This document shows, one piece after another, positions 1 through 8,887 of a stretch of 56,943 nucleotides of DNA. The notes beneath the pieces were generated by a model. The model was not told where the DNA came from. It searched no databases and saw only the letters and a list, made by a program, of their open reading frames with translations. This stretch comes from Myxococcales bacterium (GTDB lineage: Bacteria; Myxococcota; Myxococcia; Myxococcales; JAKAPL01). Where the stretch lies: NCBI GenBank assembly GCA_021783235.1, contig JAJXUD010000027.1, positions 1 through 56,943 on the forward strand, given 5' to 3'. A program made the translations under genes and the position numbers. Numbering within the stretch: position 1 is the first letter of the stretch; each line of letters opens with the position of its first letter.

Positions 1-191
1 GGGCGCCATCCTACGTGAGCGCAGGCCCGCCCTTCGCCTCGCAGGCTGGTTCAGCAAAACCAAGCATCTCCCGCCATCCCCGTCCTCTCGCCAACTTAGC
101 TTTCAAATCTCGGGGTAGCTCCTGTCCCCCCGCACGCTCGGGCTCGTGGGCGCTCGGGAACAGCGCCGGACGCCGGCTGGTTCTCGGCGAC

Positions 192-2303
192 ATGTTCACC
201 CGCAAACTGTCGACCGTGGCCGGCGGCCTGGCCCTCCTCGCCGCCTCCATCCCCCTCGCCGCGCGCGCCAATTCGAGCCCCGCGGCCTACGTCGTCGATC
301 CCCTGGTCAAGGTGACCGGCGGCTGGACCCCCTCCGCGGCCGGCGGGCAGACGGGCGTGCAGCTCTTCGCCGCCGGCAACGAGGTCGCCTCGTTCCAGGT
401 CGCCCTCGTCGGCGGGGCCAGCGGCGCGAGCGGCGTGAGCGCCGAGATGTCGCCGCTCGCCGACGGAGACGGCACCGTCCTGCCGGCCGGCGGCGTCACG
501 CTCTTCCGCGAGGCCTACCTGTCGATCTCCCAGCCCTCCGACGGCGGCGGCGGTACCGGGCTCTACCCGGACGCCCTCGTGCCCGACCACGACGAGCTGA
601 CGGGCGAGCCGCGCAGCGCCTTCCCGACCGACGTCCCGGCGAACCAGGCCGGCGCCATCTGGGTGGACGTCCGGATCCCGGCCGGCCAGCGGTCGGCGGT
701 CTACACGGGCACGCTCCAGCTCTCGGGCGGCGTCTCGCAGCAGATCCCCGTTCAGATCACGGTCTACCCCTTCGACCTCCCGGCGACCTCCAGCCTGCGG
801 AGCGCCTTCCTCTCCTTCACGCCCCTCGCCTGCGCCGTCCAGCTCGGCTCGCAGGGCGCCTGCTCGACTCCCGCCGGCCAGAAGCTGCTCTCCCAGTACG
901 AGCAGCTCGCGCTCGACCACCGCTTCACGCTGACGAACGACAACCTGGGCTTCGACCCGCGCAACGGCCTCGCGGCCTTCGATCAGGCGATCACTCCGTT
1001 CATGAACGGCAGCGCCCCCACGCGCCTCTCGGGGGCCAAGATGACGAGCCTCGAGCTCGGGCTGCCGCAGGACGCCGCGGACCTCTCCTCCTGGACGCAG
1101 AACATGCTCTCGCAGGGCTGGGCCGACCGGAGCTTCGACTACGCGGCGGACGAGCCGGGCGGGGGCGCCTCGAGCTGGGCGCAGGAGGAGCAGAACGTCT
1201 CGCTCGCGAAGCAGACGGCGCCGGATCTGCCGACCCTCGTGACGACGAGCGTCCAGGGCATCCAGCAGAACGGCGGCGTGATGCCGTCGATCCTCTCCCC
1301 CGTCATCAACGAGCTCGACGACGTCTCGGGCGCCTTCGCGGGCGACCAGCTCCCCGCCTACGCGTCCTTCCTCCAGTCGGGCGGCAAGCTCTGGATGTAC
1401 CAGTCGTGCATGTCGCACGGCTGCGCCTTTGGCGGCAATCCCGCGCAGAGCGGCTGGCCGAGCTACATGATCGACGCGAGCGGCGTGCGCAACCGCGCCA
1501 TGCAGTGGGCCGACTTCGAGGAGGGGGTGCAGGGCGAACTCTACTACGAGACGCTGAACGCCTACCAGGGCGACCCCTGGCAGAACCAGTACTACTTCGG
1601 CGGCAACGGCGACGGCACGCTCTTCTACCCGGGCGACCCGTCGAAGATCGGCGGCCAGGACGAGGTGCCGGTCGCGAGCCTTCGGATGAAGCTCCTGCGG
1701 GCGGGCATGGAAGACTACGAGTACTTGAAGAAGGTCTCGGACCTCGGCGACCCGGGCTTCGCGATGGCCCAGGCGAAGACGGTCGTGCCGACGCTGCACT
1801 CGGTCGTGACCGATCCCTCGCTGCTCCACCAGGCCCGGGCGGCCCTCGCCGCGCGGATCCTCCAGCTCACTGGCGCCTCGCTGCCGTCCTTGCCCGGCCA
1901 GGGCGGCGGCGCTCCGGCCGGAAGCCCCGGCTCCTCGACGACGACCGCCTCGAGCGGTGGAAGCTCCGGGCAGAGCTCCGGGACGGGATCGAGCAGCGGC
2001 TCGTCCGGCGGGAAGGGCGGGAGCGGCTCGGCCCTCGCGGCGGCGGCCTCGACCCCCGATCCTCGGCCGGGCTGCGACGTGCTCGTCCGCGAGAACCCGC
2101 GCTGCGTCCCGGGCGCGATCTTCCCGGGCGCGTCCCCGGCCGCCTCGGGGCCGGCGCTCGGCACACCCGGCCACCCGACGCAGATCCACGGCGCCGGCTG
2201 TCAGACCGGGGCCGGCTCGCTCTCCTTGCTCGCCGGCGCGCTCGCGCTCGCGCTCTTCTCGCTGCGCCGCCGGCAGCCGGCGAAGGCGAGCCTCGGGCGC
2301 TGA
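192..2303 (+). CDS. Secreted DUF4091-type (glycosidase-like) protein with MYXO-CTERM tail
   Basis: The product has about 703 residues. The start is the ATG at 192, which begins a signal peptide (MFTRKLS, a hydrophobic stretch, then ARA); the frame stays open further upstream, but that part looks non-coding. The body resembles DUF4091 proteins, bacterial exported proteins with glycoside-hydrolase-like folds: a beta-rich N-terminal half is followed by a region with Trp/Tyr-rich motifs such as DYAADEPG and LWMYQSCM. A Ser/Gly/Thr linker follows. The C-terminus has a Gly-Cys, a hydrophobic helix (LSLLAGALALALFSL) and then RRRQ, the layout of a MYXO-CTERM sorting signal, so surface anchoring is likely. 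The polysaccharide genes downstream on the other strand are the only context for substrate. No catalytic residues could be assigned. The MYXO-CTERM call is more certain than the enzymatic class. Confidence 0.75.
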   Translation: MFTRKLSTVAGGLALLAASIPLAARANSSPAAYVVDPLVKVTGGWTPSAAGGQTGVQLFAAGNEVASFQVALVGGASGASGVSAEMSPLADGDGTVLPAGGVTLFREAYLSISQPSDGGGGTGLYPDALVPDHDELTGEPRSAFPTDVPANQAGAIWVDVRIPAGQRSAVYTGTLQLSGGVSQQIPVQITVYPFDLPATSSLRSAFLSFTPLACAVQLGSQGACSTPAGQKLLSQYEQLALDHRFTLTNDNLGFDPRNGLAAFDQAITPFMNGSAPTRLSGAKMTSLELGLPQDAADLSSWTQNMLSQGWADRSFDYAADEPGGGASSWAQEEQNVSLAKQTAPDLPTLVTTSVQGIQQNGGVMPSILSPVINELDDVSGAFAGDQLPAYASFLQSGGKLWMYQSCMSHGCAFGGNPAQSGWPSYMIDASGVRNRAMQWADFEEGVQGELYYETLNAYQGDPWQNQYYFGGNGDGTLFYPGDPSKIGGQDEVPVASLRMKLLRAGMEDYEYLKKVSDLGDPGFAMAQAKTVVPTLHSVVTDPSLLHQARAALAARILQLTGASLPSLPGQGGGAPAGSPGSSTTTASSGGSSGQSSGTGSSSGSSGGKGGSGSALAAAASTPDPRPGCDVLVRENPRCVPGAIFPGASPAASGPALGTPGHPTQIHGAGCQTGAGSLSLLAGALALALFSLRRRQPAKASLGR

Positions 2304-3478
2304 GCCCGTGCCGAGGGGAGCTGCTGCCCGTCGCCCGGGGCCGCCATCCCCTCGTAGAGCCGCTCGAAGCCTCGCACCATCCGGTCGAGCGGCAGCTCCG
2401 CCTCGACGAACCGCCGCGCCCGCGCGCCGAGCTCGCGGGCGCGGCCCGGCTGCCGGAGGAGCTCGAGGATCCGGCCCGCGAGCGCGGCCGGACTCCGCGG
2501 CGGCACGAGGAGGCCCGTCACGCCGTCTCGGACGAGCTCCACGTTGCCGCCCACCGCGGTCGCGACCAGCGGCAGCCGCGCCGCCATCGCCTCGATGACC
2601 GCGTTCGAGAGCCCCTCGGCGTGCGAGGCGCTCACGGCCAGGCTCGAGCGCGCGAGGATCGCGGGCACGTCCGTCCGGCGCGAGGCGAAGGTGACCGAGC
2701 CCTCGAGCCCGAGCTCGCGGCTCCGCCGCTCGAGATCCTTCCGCAGCGGCCCGTCCCCCACGAGCAAGAAGCGGACCCGCGGCAGCTCGCGGCGTACGCG
2801 CTCCGCCGCGTCGAGCAGATCGACCTGCCCCTTCACCGCGTGGTTCATGTTCGCGACGTTGACCACGCAGGGGACGAGTCCGCCCCCCGTCAGCTCGATC
2901 GCCTCGGCGGCCCCCTCCCGGGCCGCCGAGTCGAAGCGAGACAGATCGATGCCGTTGCGCAGGAGGGTCACCCGCTCGGCGGGGACCCGGTCCTCGTGGA
3001 CGACGAGGTCGCGCACCGCCTCGGCGTTGACCCAGACCCGGTCGGCGCCCCGTGACGTCCAGGCGACCGCGGCGCGACGCACGCCGCCGTACCAGTGGGC
3101 GAGGTCGAGGCGGCTGACGAGGCAGCGCGTCCCGGCGAGCCGCGCCGCCGGCAGGGCCACGAGGTTCGTGTAGAAGTCCTGGGGGTGGAGCAGCTGGACG
3201 CCGCGCCGCCGGCAGGCGGCGGCGAGACGGCCAATCGTGACGAGGGCCTCCGGCCGGCCCATCGAGCGCGGCGGGGGGATGACCTCCGGCTCGATGCCGA
3301 TGTCGCGCAGCGCCGCGAGGTGGTGCCCCTCGGCGTAGAAGCAGAAGAGCAGCGGGGCGAAGCGGCGCCGATCGAGCGCTCGCAAGAGCTCGACGATCTG
3401 CCCCTCCGCTCCCCCGAGCTGGAGCGTGTGGATGAAGAGGGCGACCGTCAGCCGCCCGTCCGCGCGCCCCTCGGTCAC
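2201..3478 (-). CDS. GT4-family glycosyltransferase
   Basis: This 425-residue GT-B glycosyltransferase probably transfers a nucleotide-activated sugar to a cell-surface glycan at the inner membrane. The N-terminal domain has the Gly-rich loop LGGAEGQ (residues 21-27), typical of GT4 enzymes. The C-terminal domain has VANMNHAVKGQ (about 208-218), LLVGDGP (238-244) and the EX7E element E288...E296 in AEGLSNAVIEAM. The start is a GTG that overlaps the stop of the upstream ligase gene (GTGA, 4 nt), so the two are probably translationally coupled. The last 34 codons run convergently into the 3' end of the DUF4091 gene, a 103-bp overlap. That tail is Ser/Arg-rich and may be dispensable. Donor and acceptor cannot be inferred. 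Confidence 0.88.
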   Translation of the reverse strand: MTEGRADGRLTVALFIHTLQLGGAEGQIVELLRALDRRRFAPLLFCFYAEGHHLAALRDIGIEPEVIPPPRSMGRPEALVTIGRLAAACRRRGVQLLHPQDFYTNLVALPAARLAGTRCLVSRLDLAHWYGGVRRAAVAWTSRGADRVWVNAEAVRDLVVHEDRVPAERVTLLRNGIDLSRFDSAAREGAAEAIELTGGGLVPCVVNVANMNHAVKGQVDLLDAAERVRRELPRVRFLLVGDGPLRKDLERRSRELGLEGSVTFASRRTDVPAILARSSLAVSASHAEGLSNAVIEAMAARLPLVATAVGGNVELVRDGVTGLLVPPRSPAALAGRILELLRQPGRARELGARARRFVEAELPLDRMVRGFERLYEGMAAPGDGQQLPSARAQRPRLAFAGCRRRSEKSASASAPASKESEPAPV

Positions 3479-4770
3479 GACGCGACCGCCTGGCCGGCGA
3501 GGAGCCCCCCGTGCCGCTCCTTCGCGCCCTCGGGCGGGAGCTCGGCCCGCGCGATCCGGTCGGCCGAGGCGGCGAGGCCGAGCCAGAAAAAGAGGAACGT
3601 GTTCGGCGAGTAGCCGCTCGAGAGCTGGCAGACGAGGTTCCCGAGCAACGCGGCGAAGAGCGCCGCCGACGTCGCGCCCAGGACGGGCGCGCGCCGCCCC
3701 GCGAGCGCCCCCGCGAGGCACGCGGAGACGAGCAGGAGGAAGGCGAGGAAGCCGAAGAGGCCGAGCTCGGCGAGCGGCTGGAGGAAGACGTTGTGGGTGA
3801 CGAAGGCGTGCTGTCCCGCCTCGATGGGCGCGTAGCGCGGCCAGGCCTGGAGGAACGCGCCGGCGCCCGAGCCGCGGAAGGGCCGGTCGGTCGCGAGCGC
3901 GTAGAGGACCTTCCAGGCGTGGACGCGCCCCTGCGCGCTGACGTCGGTCTGGTACTCGGCGAGGGTCCCGGTCCGCTGCCAGAAGGCGCTCGGCGCGAAG
4001 GCGACGAGGCCCGCCCCGAGGCAGACGGCCACGGCGATGCCCCGGCCCGCGCGGCGGCGGCTGAGCGCGAAGGCGAGGACCGCGGCGCCGAGGCCGACGG
4101 CGCCGCCGCGGGACTGGGTGACGACGACGCCGGCGATGCCGGCGACCGCCGCGAAGGCGAAGAGCGCACGCCGCAGGAGGCCCGGGCCGTCGACCGCGAA
4201 GAGCAGCGCGAGCGGGATCGCCGAGACGAGGGCCATGGCGAGGTGGTTCGGGTCCTGGAAGACGCCGATCCAGCGGGCCCGCGTGCCGCCGAGGAGATCG
4301 CGGCCGAGGAGGTAGTTCTGCACGGAGTGGACCGACGGCGCGAGCGAGGCCAGCGCGGCCGCGGCCGCGACCAGCCGGAGCCGGCGGGGCGTCCGCAGCA
4401 CCTGGATCATGACCAGGTAGATGAGCGCCTCCTTGAAGCCCTCGCCCGCCGCGTCGAGCGAGACGCGCGGGGCAAGCGACCAGTGGATCGAGGCGAAGCC
4501 CAGGGCGACGAAGAAGAGCAGGAGCGCCCCGCGCAGGCCGTCGAAGCGCGCGGGCAGCCCGCCAGCCCACAGGTAGAGGAGCGCCCCCCCGGCCGCGAGC
4601 GCCGAGGCCGCGAGGGCCGGCCGCGCCACCGCGAGGGGCGGAAACCAGATGGCGATGCTCGTGTAGAGGAAGACCGCGAAGAGGACGAGCCCCCCGAACG
4701 CCGCGAGATCCCCCAGCCGGGACAGCCCCAGGGCGGCGACGCTCCGGCCTCGATCGGGAAAGGACGCCAT
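3475..4770 (-). CDS. O-antigen ligase / Wzy-type polytopic membrane protein
   Basis: A 431-residue protein with about ten to twelve hydrophobic segments. It carries signatures of the Wzy_C family (WaaL O-antigen ligases, Wzy polymerases and related enzymes): DPNHLA at 173-178, TQSRGG at 218-223, GR followed by HAWK near 281-287, and THN at 325-327 in the large periplasmic loop. It should join or polymerise undecaprenyl-linked glycans on the periplasmic face. A GT4 glycosyltransferase follows with a 4-nt overlap, so both likely serve one envelope or exopolysaccharide pathway. The sequence does not separate ligase from polymerase. The 106 bp between its start and the response-regulator gene upstream show no clear element. 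Confidence 0.85.
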   Translation of the reverse strand: MASFPDRGRSVAALGLSRLGDLAAFGGLVLFAVFLYTSIAIWFPPLAVARPALAASALAAGGALLYLWAGGLPARFDGLRGALLLFFVALGFASIHWSLAPRVSLDAAGEGFKEALIYLVMIQVLRTPRRLRLVAAAAALASLAPSVHSVQNYLLGRDLLGGTRARWIGVFQDPNHLAMALVSAIPLALLFAVDGPGLLRRALFAFAAVAGIAGVVVTQSRGGAVGLGAAVLAFALSRRRAGRGIAVAVCLGAGLVAFAPSAFWQRTGTLAEYQTDVSAQGRVHAWKVLYALATDRPFRGSGAGAFLQAWPRYAPIEAGQHAFVTHNVFLQPLAELGLFGFLAFLLLVSACLAGALAGRRAPVLGATSAALFAALLGNLVCQLSSGYSPNTFLFFWLGLAASADRIARAELPPEGAKERHGGLLAGQAVAS

Positions 4771-4876
4771 CTCGCCGCAAGGAGAAAGCAGCCCCCGTGC
4801 CAGCCAGAACCCGCCGCGAAGGCCGCGTTCGGTCCGAGCCGACGGCCCGCTCGCGGAAAGGAAGTTACCCGGGTGG

Positions 4877-5233
4877 CTACTCGGCGAACCGGATCAGGGT
4901 CGCGAGCGCGTCGAGGTCCAGCGGCTTCGGCAGGAAGAACGAGGCTCCGTCGCGCAGGCTCTTGTCGGCGGCCTCGTCGCTCGGGAAGGCGGTGATGAGG
5001 ATCACCGGGATGTCCTTGTGCCTCGGATCCTTGCGGATCTGCCGGACCAGCGCCCGGCCGTCCATGTGCGGCATCATCAGGTCGGTGATGACGAGCGAAA
5101 TCTTCTCCCGCTCGAGGAAGTCGAGCGCCTGGAGCGCGTCGAGGGCGGTGTGGACCTGGAAGCCCTCCCTGCTCAAAAAGCGGGAGAGCATCGAGGCGAT
5201 CGCCTCGTCGTCGTCGACGATCAGTACGGTCAT
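4877..5233 (-). CDS. Single-domain response regulator (CheY-like receiver)
   Basis: A 118-residue stand-alone receiver domain. It shows the acidic pocket D7-D8-D9, the phospho-acceptor D51 in TDLMMP, T81 in LITA, and the conserved lysine K103 in PKP. No output domain is present, so it probably acts by phosphorylation-dependent protein contact. No histidine kinase is adjacent; the nearest kinase in the window is at 37.5-39.3 kb, which has its own receiver. The gene is divergent from the small exported protein at 5275, with 41 bp between the starts. Confidence 0.92.
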   Translation of the reverse strand: MTVLIVDDDEAIASMLSRFLSREGFQVHTALDALQALDFLEREKISLVITDLMMPHMDGRALVRQIRKDPRHKDIPVILITAFPSDEAADKSLRDGASFFLPKPLDLDALATLIRFAE

Positions 5234-5274
5234 CCAGGGCGCCTCGGCACCAGGAACGATGGTAGCATGGATCC

Positions 5275-5703
5275 GTGACTGCGCTCCTCCTTCTCGCGGC
5301 TCTCGCCTCCCCCCCGGCCCCGAAGGCGCCCGCCCCCCTGGGCGTCCAGGACGGGACCATCGAGCTCGCCCGGGCGCTCATCGCGAAGGATCTCGAGAAG
5401 CTCGTCTCGCTCACGCCGGCCCCCTTCTCGTTCGACGGCTCCGTCGCCCGGACGCCCCTCGAAGTTCGAGAGCGCTGGGCCGCCATCCTCGATCGCCACC
5501 CGGTCGATCGGCTCCACCTCTACGGCGTCGAGCTGCTGCCCTACGACCAGGCGGTCGCGAGGTACGGCAAGCCTCCCGCGAGACTGGGCGAGCTGCCGTG
5601 GCGCGGCTCGATGATCGCCATCGCGAACCTGGGCGGGCGCGCGACCATCGTCGTCTGGAAGCGGCGGGGCGACGGCTTCGTGCCCATCGCCATCACGGAC
5701 TGA
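5275..5703 (+). CDS. Small exported protein of unknown function
   Basis: A 142-residue product not recognised as a named family. It starts at a GTG, followed by a short hydrophobic segment (ALLLLAALAS) that looks like a signal peptide, then a Pro-rich stretch. The mature part has an NTF2- or SnoaL-like feel: early helices (TIELARALIAKDLEKLVSL), a middle strand LYGVELL and late strands IAIANLG and ATIVVWKRR. This is suggestive only. A possible -10 (TAGCAT, 5263-5268) lies 6 nt before the start without a clear -35. The 3' end overlaps the convergent methyltransferase by 11 bp. Confidence 0.65.
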   Translation: MTALLLLAALASPPAPKAPAPLGVQDGTIELARALIAKDLEKLVSLTPAPFSFDGSVARTPLEVRERWAAILDRHPVDRLHLYGVELLPYDQAVARYGKPPARLGELPWRGSMIAIANLGGRATIVVWKRRGDGFVPIAITD

Positions 5704-6625
5704 ACGGCGTCGGGGACGGCCCTCCCGGCCGCCGCGCCCAGATCACGCTCATCCCGCCGAGCCGCCGCAGCGGCCCCGCCGAGAGGAGCGCGTAGTCGAT
5801 GGCGTGCAGCAGGTCGACCGCGGCCCGCCGCGGCCAGGGCGCGCCCTCGTAGTCCGAGACGTCGATGACGAAGCGCGAGAGGCGGCTCAGCCCCTCGAAC
5901 TGGCGCGTCCGGAGCCCCGGCAGGTGGCGGCGGACGAGGGCCATCTCGCGGGCCCCGAGCGGTCGCTCGTCGGGCGTCGCGTCGGTGTGGATGGGCACTC
6001 CGCGCCGCAGCCGATGCAAGAGCGGGCTCAACGTCACGGGCTCGGAGAAGAGGAAGAGCCCGCCCGGCTTCGCCCAGCGGACGAGCCGCTCGAGCGTCCC
6101 GTCGAGGACGTCGATGAGGTGGTGGAGGATGCCGTCGCCCCAGATGACGTCGAAGCTCGCCTCGGGGAAGTCGACCCGCTCGACCGGGGCGCACTGGAAG
6201 CGGGCGCGGGCGCCGACGCCGTCGAGCTCCGCGCGCTTTTCGGCCACCGCGACGAGCTTCGGCGAGAGGTCGATCCCCTCCACCTCGGCGCCCCGCTTCG
6301 CGAGGAGCACCGCGTTGCTCCCGTCGCCGCAGCCGAGGTCGAGCAGCCGCTTCCCGCGCAGATCGCCGAGGAGCCGGAAGCGGAACTCCTTGTCGTAGAT
6401 CCGGCCCGGCCGCTCGACGTAGCGGGCGAGCTGGGGCTTCGAGAACGGCCTCAGCGCCTCCTCGAGCTTCGCGCCCACCCCGTCGAAGAACTTCCGCTCC
6501 GAGGCCCAACGGCGCGCCTGCTCGGAGGGGACCGGAACTGCCACGTTGGCCCGGACCGCGACGCTCGCAACATCGGGCGCGCGGTCGCCCGCCGCCGGCG
6601 CGGCCGGGGAAACCTTCGCTTCCAT
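5693..6625 (-). CDS. Class I SAM-dependent methyltransferase
   Basis: A 310-residue product. The SAM-binding motif I is LLDLGCGDGSNA, followed by motif II acidic residue in VEGIDLS and the motif IV region SFDVIWGDGILHHL. It belongs to the UbiE/Methyltransf_11-like class. The C-terminal quarter may be a membrane-associating or substrate-recognition extension (IDYALLSAGPL). The ATG at 6625 was chosen because it has a GAGAGGTG purine block just upstream; an in-frame GTG two codons earlier is possible. The substrate is unknown. It lies downstream of the protease gene on the same strand with a 62-bp gap. Confidence 0.85.
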   Translation of the reverse strand: MEAKVSPAAPAAGDRAPDVASVAVRANVAVPVPSEQARRWASERKFFDGVGAKLEEALRPFSKPQLARYVERPGRIYDKEFRFRLLGDLRGKRLLDLGCGDGSNAVLLAKRGAEVEGIDLSPKLVAVAEKRAELDGVGARARFQCAPVERVDFPEASFDVIWGDGILHHLIDVLDGTLERLVRWAKPGGLFLFSEPVTLSPLLHRLRRGVPIHTDATPDERPLGAREMALVRRHLPGLRTRQFEGLSRLSRFVIDVSDYEGAPWPRRAAVDLLHAIDYALLSAGPLRRLGGMSVIWARRPGGPSPTPFSP

Positions 6626-6687
6626 GTTCACCTCTCGCTCGAGCCGCCCGTCAAGCTGCGTCCGAGGGAGGCGTCCGGCAAGCGGCG

Positions 6688-8172
6688 CTACTTCGCCTTC
6701 ACCGCGAAGAAGATCGACTCGTTCTTGCGCTGCACCCGCAGGAGCGCGAGCTCACCCGGTCGGGTCGCCCGCAGCGCCGCGCGGTAGTCCTTCACCGACC
6801 GGACGGGCCGCCGGTTCACCTCGAGCACGACGTCGCCCGGCGCGATCCCAGCGTCCTGGGCGGGGCTCCCCTCGCCGACGCGGGTCACCTGCACGCCGCC
6901 GCGCCCCTGCGGCAGCCCCATCGCCGCCGCCTCGTCGGGGCCGAGCGGCCGCACGGTGAGGCCGAGGGCGTCCGGCTTCGCCTCCTCCTGCCGCCCCTGC
7001 CGCTCCTCTCCGGGCTCCTGCCCCTCCTGCCCGGCCTCCTCGGGGCGCCGGCCGATCTCGATCTGCTGCGTCACGCTCTTGCCGTTTCGGACGAGGCCGA
7101 GCGTCGCGCGGCTCCCCGGCGGCAGGGCCGCCACCGCGCGGGTCAACTCGGGGGGCGTGGCGACGGGCTTGCCGTTCAGCGAGACGACCACGTCGCCCTG
7201 CTCGAGCCCGCCGCGCGCCGCCGGCCCGCCCTTGACGACGTCCGCCACCAGCGCGCCGTTCGTGTTCGGCAGCCCGAGCGACTTCGCGAGGTTCTGCGAG
7301 AGCGGCTGGATGGCGACCCCGAGCCAGCCGCGGACGATGTGGCCCCGCTCGAGCTGCGGGAGGAGCTGCTTCGCCATGTTGATCGGCACCGCGAAGCCGA
7401 TCCCCTGCCCCTTCGAGGTGATGGCGGTGTTGATTCCAATCACCGCGCCGTCCATGTCGAAGAGCGGGCCGCCCGAGTTGCCCGGGTTGATGAGCGCGTC
7501 GCTCTGGATGAAGTCGTCGTACGGCCCGGCGCCGATGGTCCGCTCCTTCGCCGAGACGATGCCGTGGGTCACCGAGAGCTCGAGGCCGAAGGGGTCGCCG
7601 ATGGCGATGACCCAGTCGCCGACCTCGAGCGCGTCGCTGTCGCCCAGGTAGAGGAACGGAAAGTCGTGCTCGCCCTTCGCCTGCACCCGCACGAGCGCGA
7701 GGTCGGTCTTCGGGTCGGCGCCGATCACCTTGGCCGGGAACTCGCGGCCGTCGGCCAGCTTGATGCGGATGACGTCGGCCCCCTCGATGACGTGGTTGTT
7801 CGTCAGCAGGTAGCCCCGGTCGTCGATGAAGAAGCCCGAGCCGAGGCTCTGCCGCTCGACCTCCTGCTGCGGCACCTGCCCCCCGAAGAACTGGCCGAAG
7901 AACTGGTCGAACGGCGTGGAGCCCATCCACGGGTGCCTGATCCGCTGGCTCGTCGAGACGTTGACCACGGCCGGCCTGATCTGCTTGACGAGCGGCGAGA
8001 GCGACGGGAAGGCCTTCGCGATCGCCGGGACGAGCGGCTGCGACGACTGCCGGTCGTGCCAGAGATCGCCCGCCGTGTCGGCGCGCGCCTTCGCGCAGGC
8101 GCCGAGGGGCGCCGAGAGGGCGAAGGCGAGCAGGGCGGCGAGGGCGGCGACGGGGCGGCGGGCAGAGTGCAT
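6688..8172 (-). CDS. degP: DegP/HtrA-family periplasmic serine protease (Do type)
   Basis: A 494-residue trypsin-like protease with two PDZ domains, expected to degrade or refold misfolded envelope proteins. With the start at 8172 (GGAGGGG ribosome-binding site 6-8 nt upstream) the triad is H127 (TNNHVIEG), D157 (KTDLAL) and S233 (GNSGGPLF). PDZ1 covers roughly 265-355 and PDZ2 roughly 400-490, separated by a charged Gln/Glu/Gly-rich linker. The N-terminus is a signal sequence ending in a possible lipobox (LGAC, C26), so it may be lipid-anchored. It follows ftsH, the sigma-1.1-like gene and grpE on the same strand, which places three proteostasis genes together. It could be any Do-family paralogue; the symbol marks the family. 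Confidence 0.93.
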   Translation of the reverse strand: MHSARRPVAALAALLAFALSAPLGACAKARADTAGDLWHDRQSSQPLVPAIAKAFPSLSPLVKQIRPAVVNVSTSQRIRHPWMGSTPFDQFFGQFFGGQVPQQEVERQSLGSGFFIDDRGYLLTNNHVIEGADVIRIKLADGREFPAKVIGADPKTDLALVRVQAKGEHDFPFLYLGDSDALEVGDWVIAIGDPFGLELSVTHGIVSAKERTIGAGPYDDFIQSDALINPGNSGGPLFDMDGAVIGINTAITSKGQGIGFAVPINMAKQLLPQLERGHIVRGWLGVAIQPLSQNLAKSLGLPNTNGALVADVVKGGPAARGGLEQGDVVVSLNGKPVATPPELTRAVAALPPGSRATLGLVRNGKSVTQQIEIGRRPEEAGQEGQEPGEERQGRQEEAKPDALGLTVRPLGPDEAAAMGLPQGRGGVQVTRVGEGSPAQDAGIAPGDVVLEVNRRPVRSVKDYRAALRATRPGELALLRVQRKNESIFFAVKAK

Positions 8173-8260
8173 GTTTCCCCTCCAGGGGAGGAAGTACGCT
8201 GTCGGCGGCACAACAGGCGACCGGGCGGTCTATTCCCCCGCCGGCCGGCGGAACGGAAGG

Positions 8261-8830
8261 CTACCCCTCGCCGTCCCCCGAGTCTTCGGTCTCGCGTGGA
8301 AAGCGGCCGACGCGGACGCGGGCCGGCCGCAGCACCCGCTCGCCCTGCCGGTAGCCCGTCCGGACCTCCTCGACGACGCGGCCGTCGTCCTCGGGCCGAT
8401 CGCAGGCGATGAGATCCACCGCTTCGTGGAGGGTCGGGTCGAAGGGGTCGCCGAGCGCCTTCATCGGCTCGATGCCGCTCGCGAGGGCGCGCCGGAGCAG
8501 CCCGTCGCGGATGATCCGCACCCCCTCGGCGAGCGACTGGCAGCCCTCGGGCGCCGAGGCGAGCGAGCGGTCGAGCTCGTCGACCGCCTCGAGCAGCCCC
8601 AGGGCCACGTTGCCCCGCTCCAGCTCGAGCAGCCGCTCGCGCTCGCGCTCGCGCTCGAGCCTGCGCCGGAACTCCTCGCGCTCCTGCTGGAGCCGGCTGT
8701 AGGCGCGCAGGACCTCGTCGAGCCGCGCGGACTGGGCCGAGAGCCGCTCCTCGAGCTCGGCCACCTCCCGCGGCTCGGGCCCCTTGGGGGAAGGTTCGGC
8801 GCTCGTCGGCTCTTCGGGCAGATCGGGCAT
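8261..8830 (-). CDS. grpE: GrpE nucleotide-exchange factor
   Basis: A 189-residue GrpE homologue, the nucleotide-exchange factor of DnaK. The first 30 residues are acidic and Pro-rich. A long heptad coiled coil follows (about 25-75, rich in Glu/Arg/Leu). The C-terminal beta-domain has the family signatures DPFDPTLHEAVD and RVLRPARVRVG. dnaK itself is not in the window; a DnaJ/CbpA homologue lies at 31.9 kb. A TTGACT-N16-TAGCTT promoter-like sequence sits 15 nt upstream of the start, resembling the one before the DnaJ-like gene. Confidence 0.95.
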   Translation of the reverse strand: MPDLPEEPTSAEPSPKGPEPREVAELEERLSAQSARLDEVLRAYSRLQQEREEFRRRLERERERERLLELERGNVALGLLEAVDELDRSLASAPEGCQSLAEGVRIIRDGLLRRALASGIEPMKALGDPFDPTLHEAVDLIACDRPEDDGRVVEEVRTGYRQGERVLRPARVRVGRFPRETEDSGDGEG

Positions 8831-8845
8831 GGGTCGTCCGCTCGG

Positions 8846-8873
8846 AAGCTAAGCAGCGGCGCCCAGGAGTCAA
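8846..8873 (-). promoter_or_regulatory. Candidate promoter of grpE
   Basis: On the minus strand TTGACT (8873-8868) and TAGCTT (8851-8846) are separated by 16 bp, with the grpE ATG 15 nt further on. The same arrangement, TTGACC-N16-TAGGTT, precedes the DnaJ-like gene at 31.9 kb. Seen by eye; the sigma factor is not known. Confidence 0.45.
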
Positions 8874-8887
8874 CCGCGGATCCGGCG

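Noticed and set aside
96-4169. A very long open frame on the minus strand across the polysaccharide region
   Set aside because: Arg/Pro/Ala-rich translation without motifs, overlapping three clear genes. It is a by-product of high GC.
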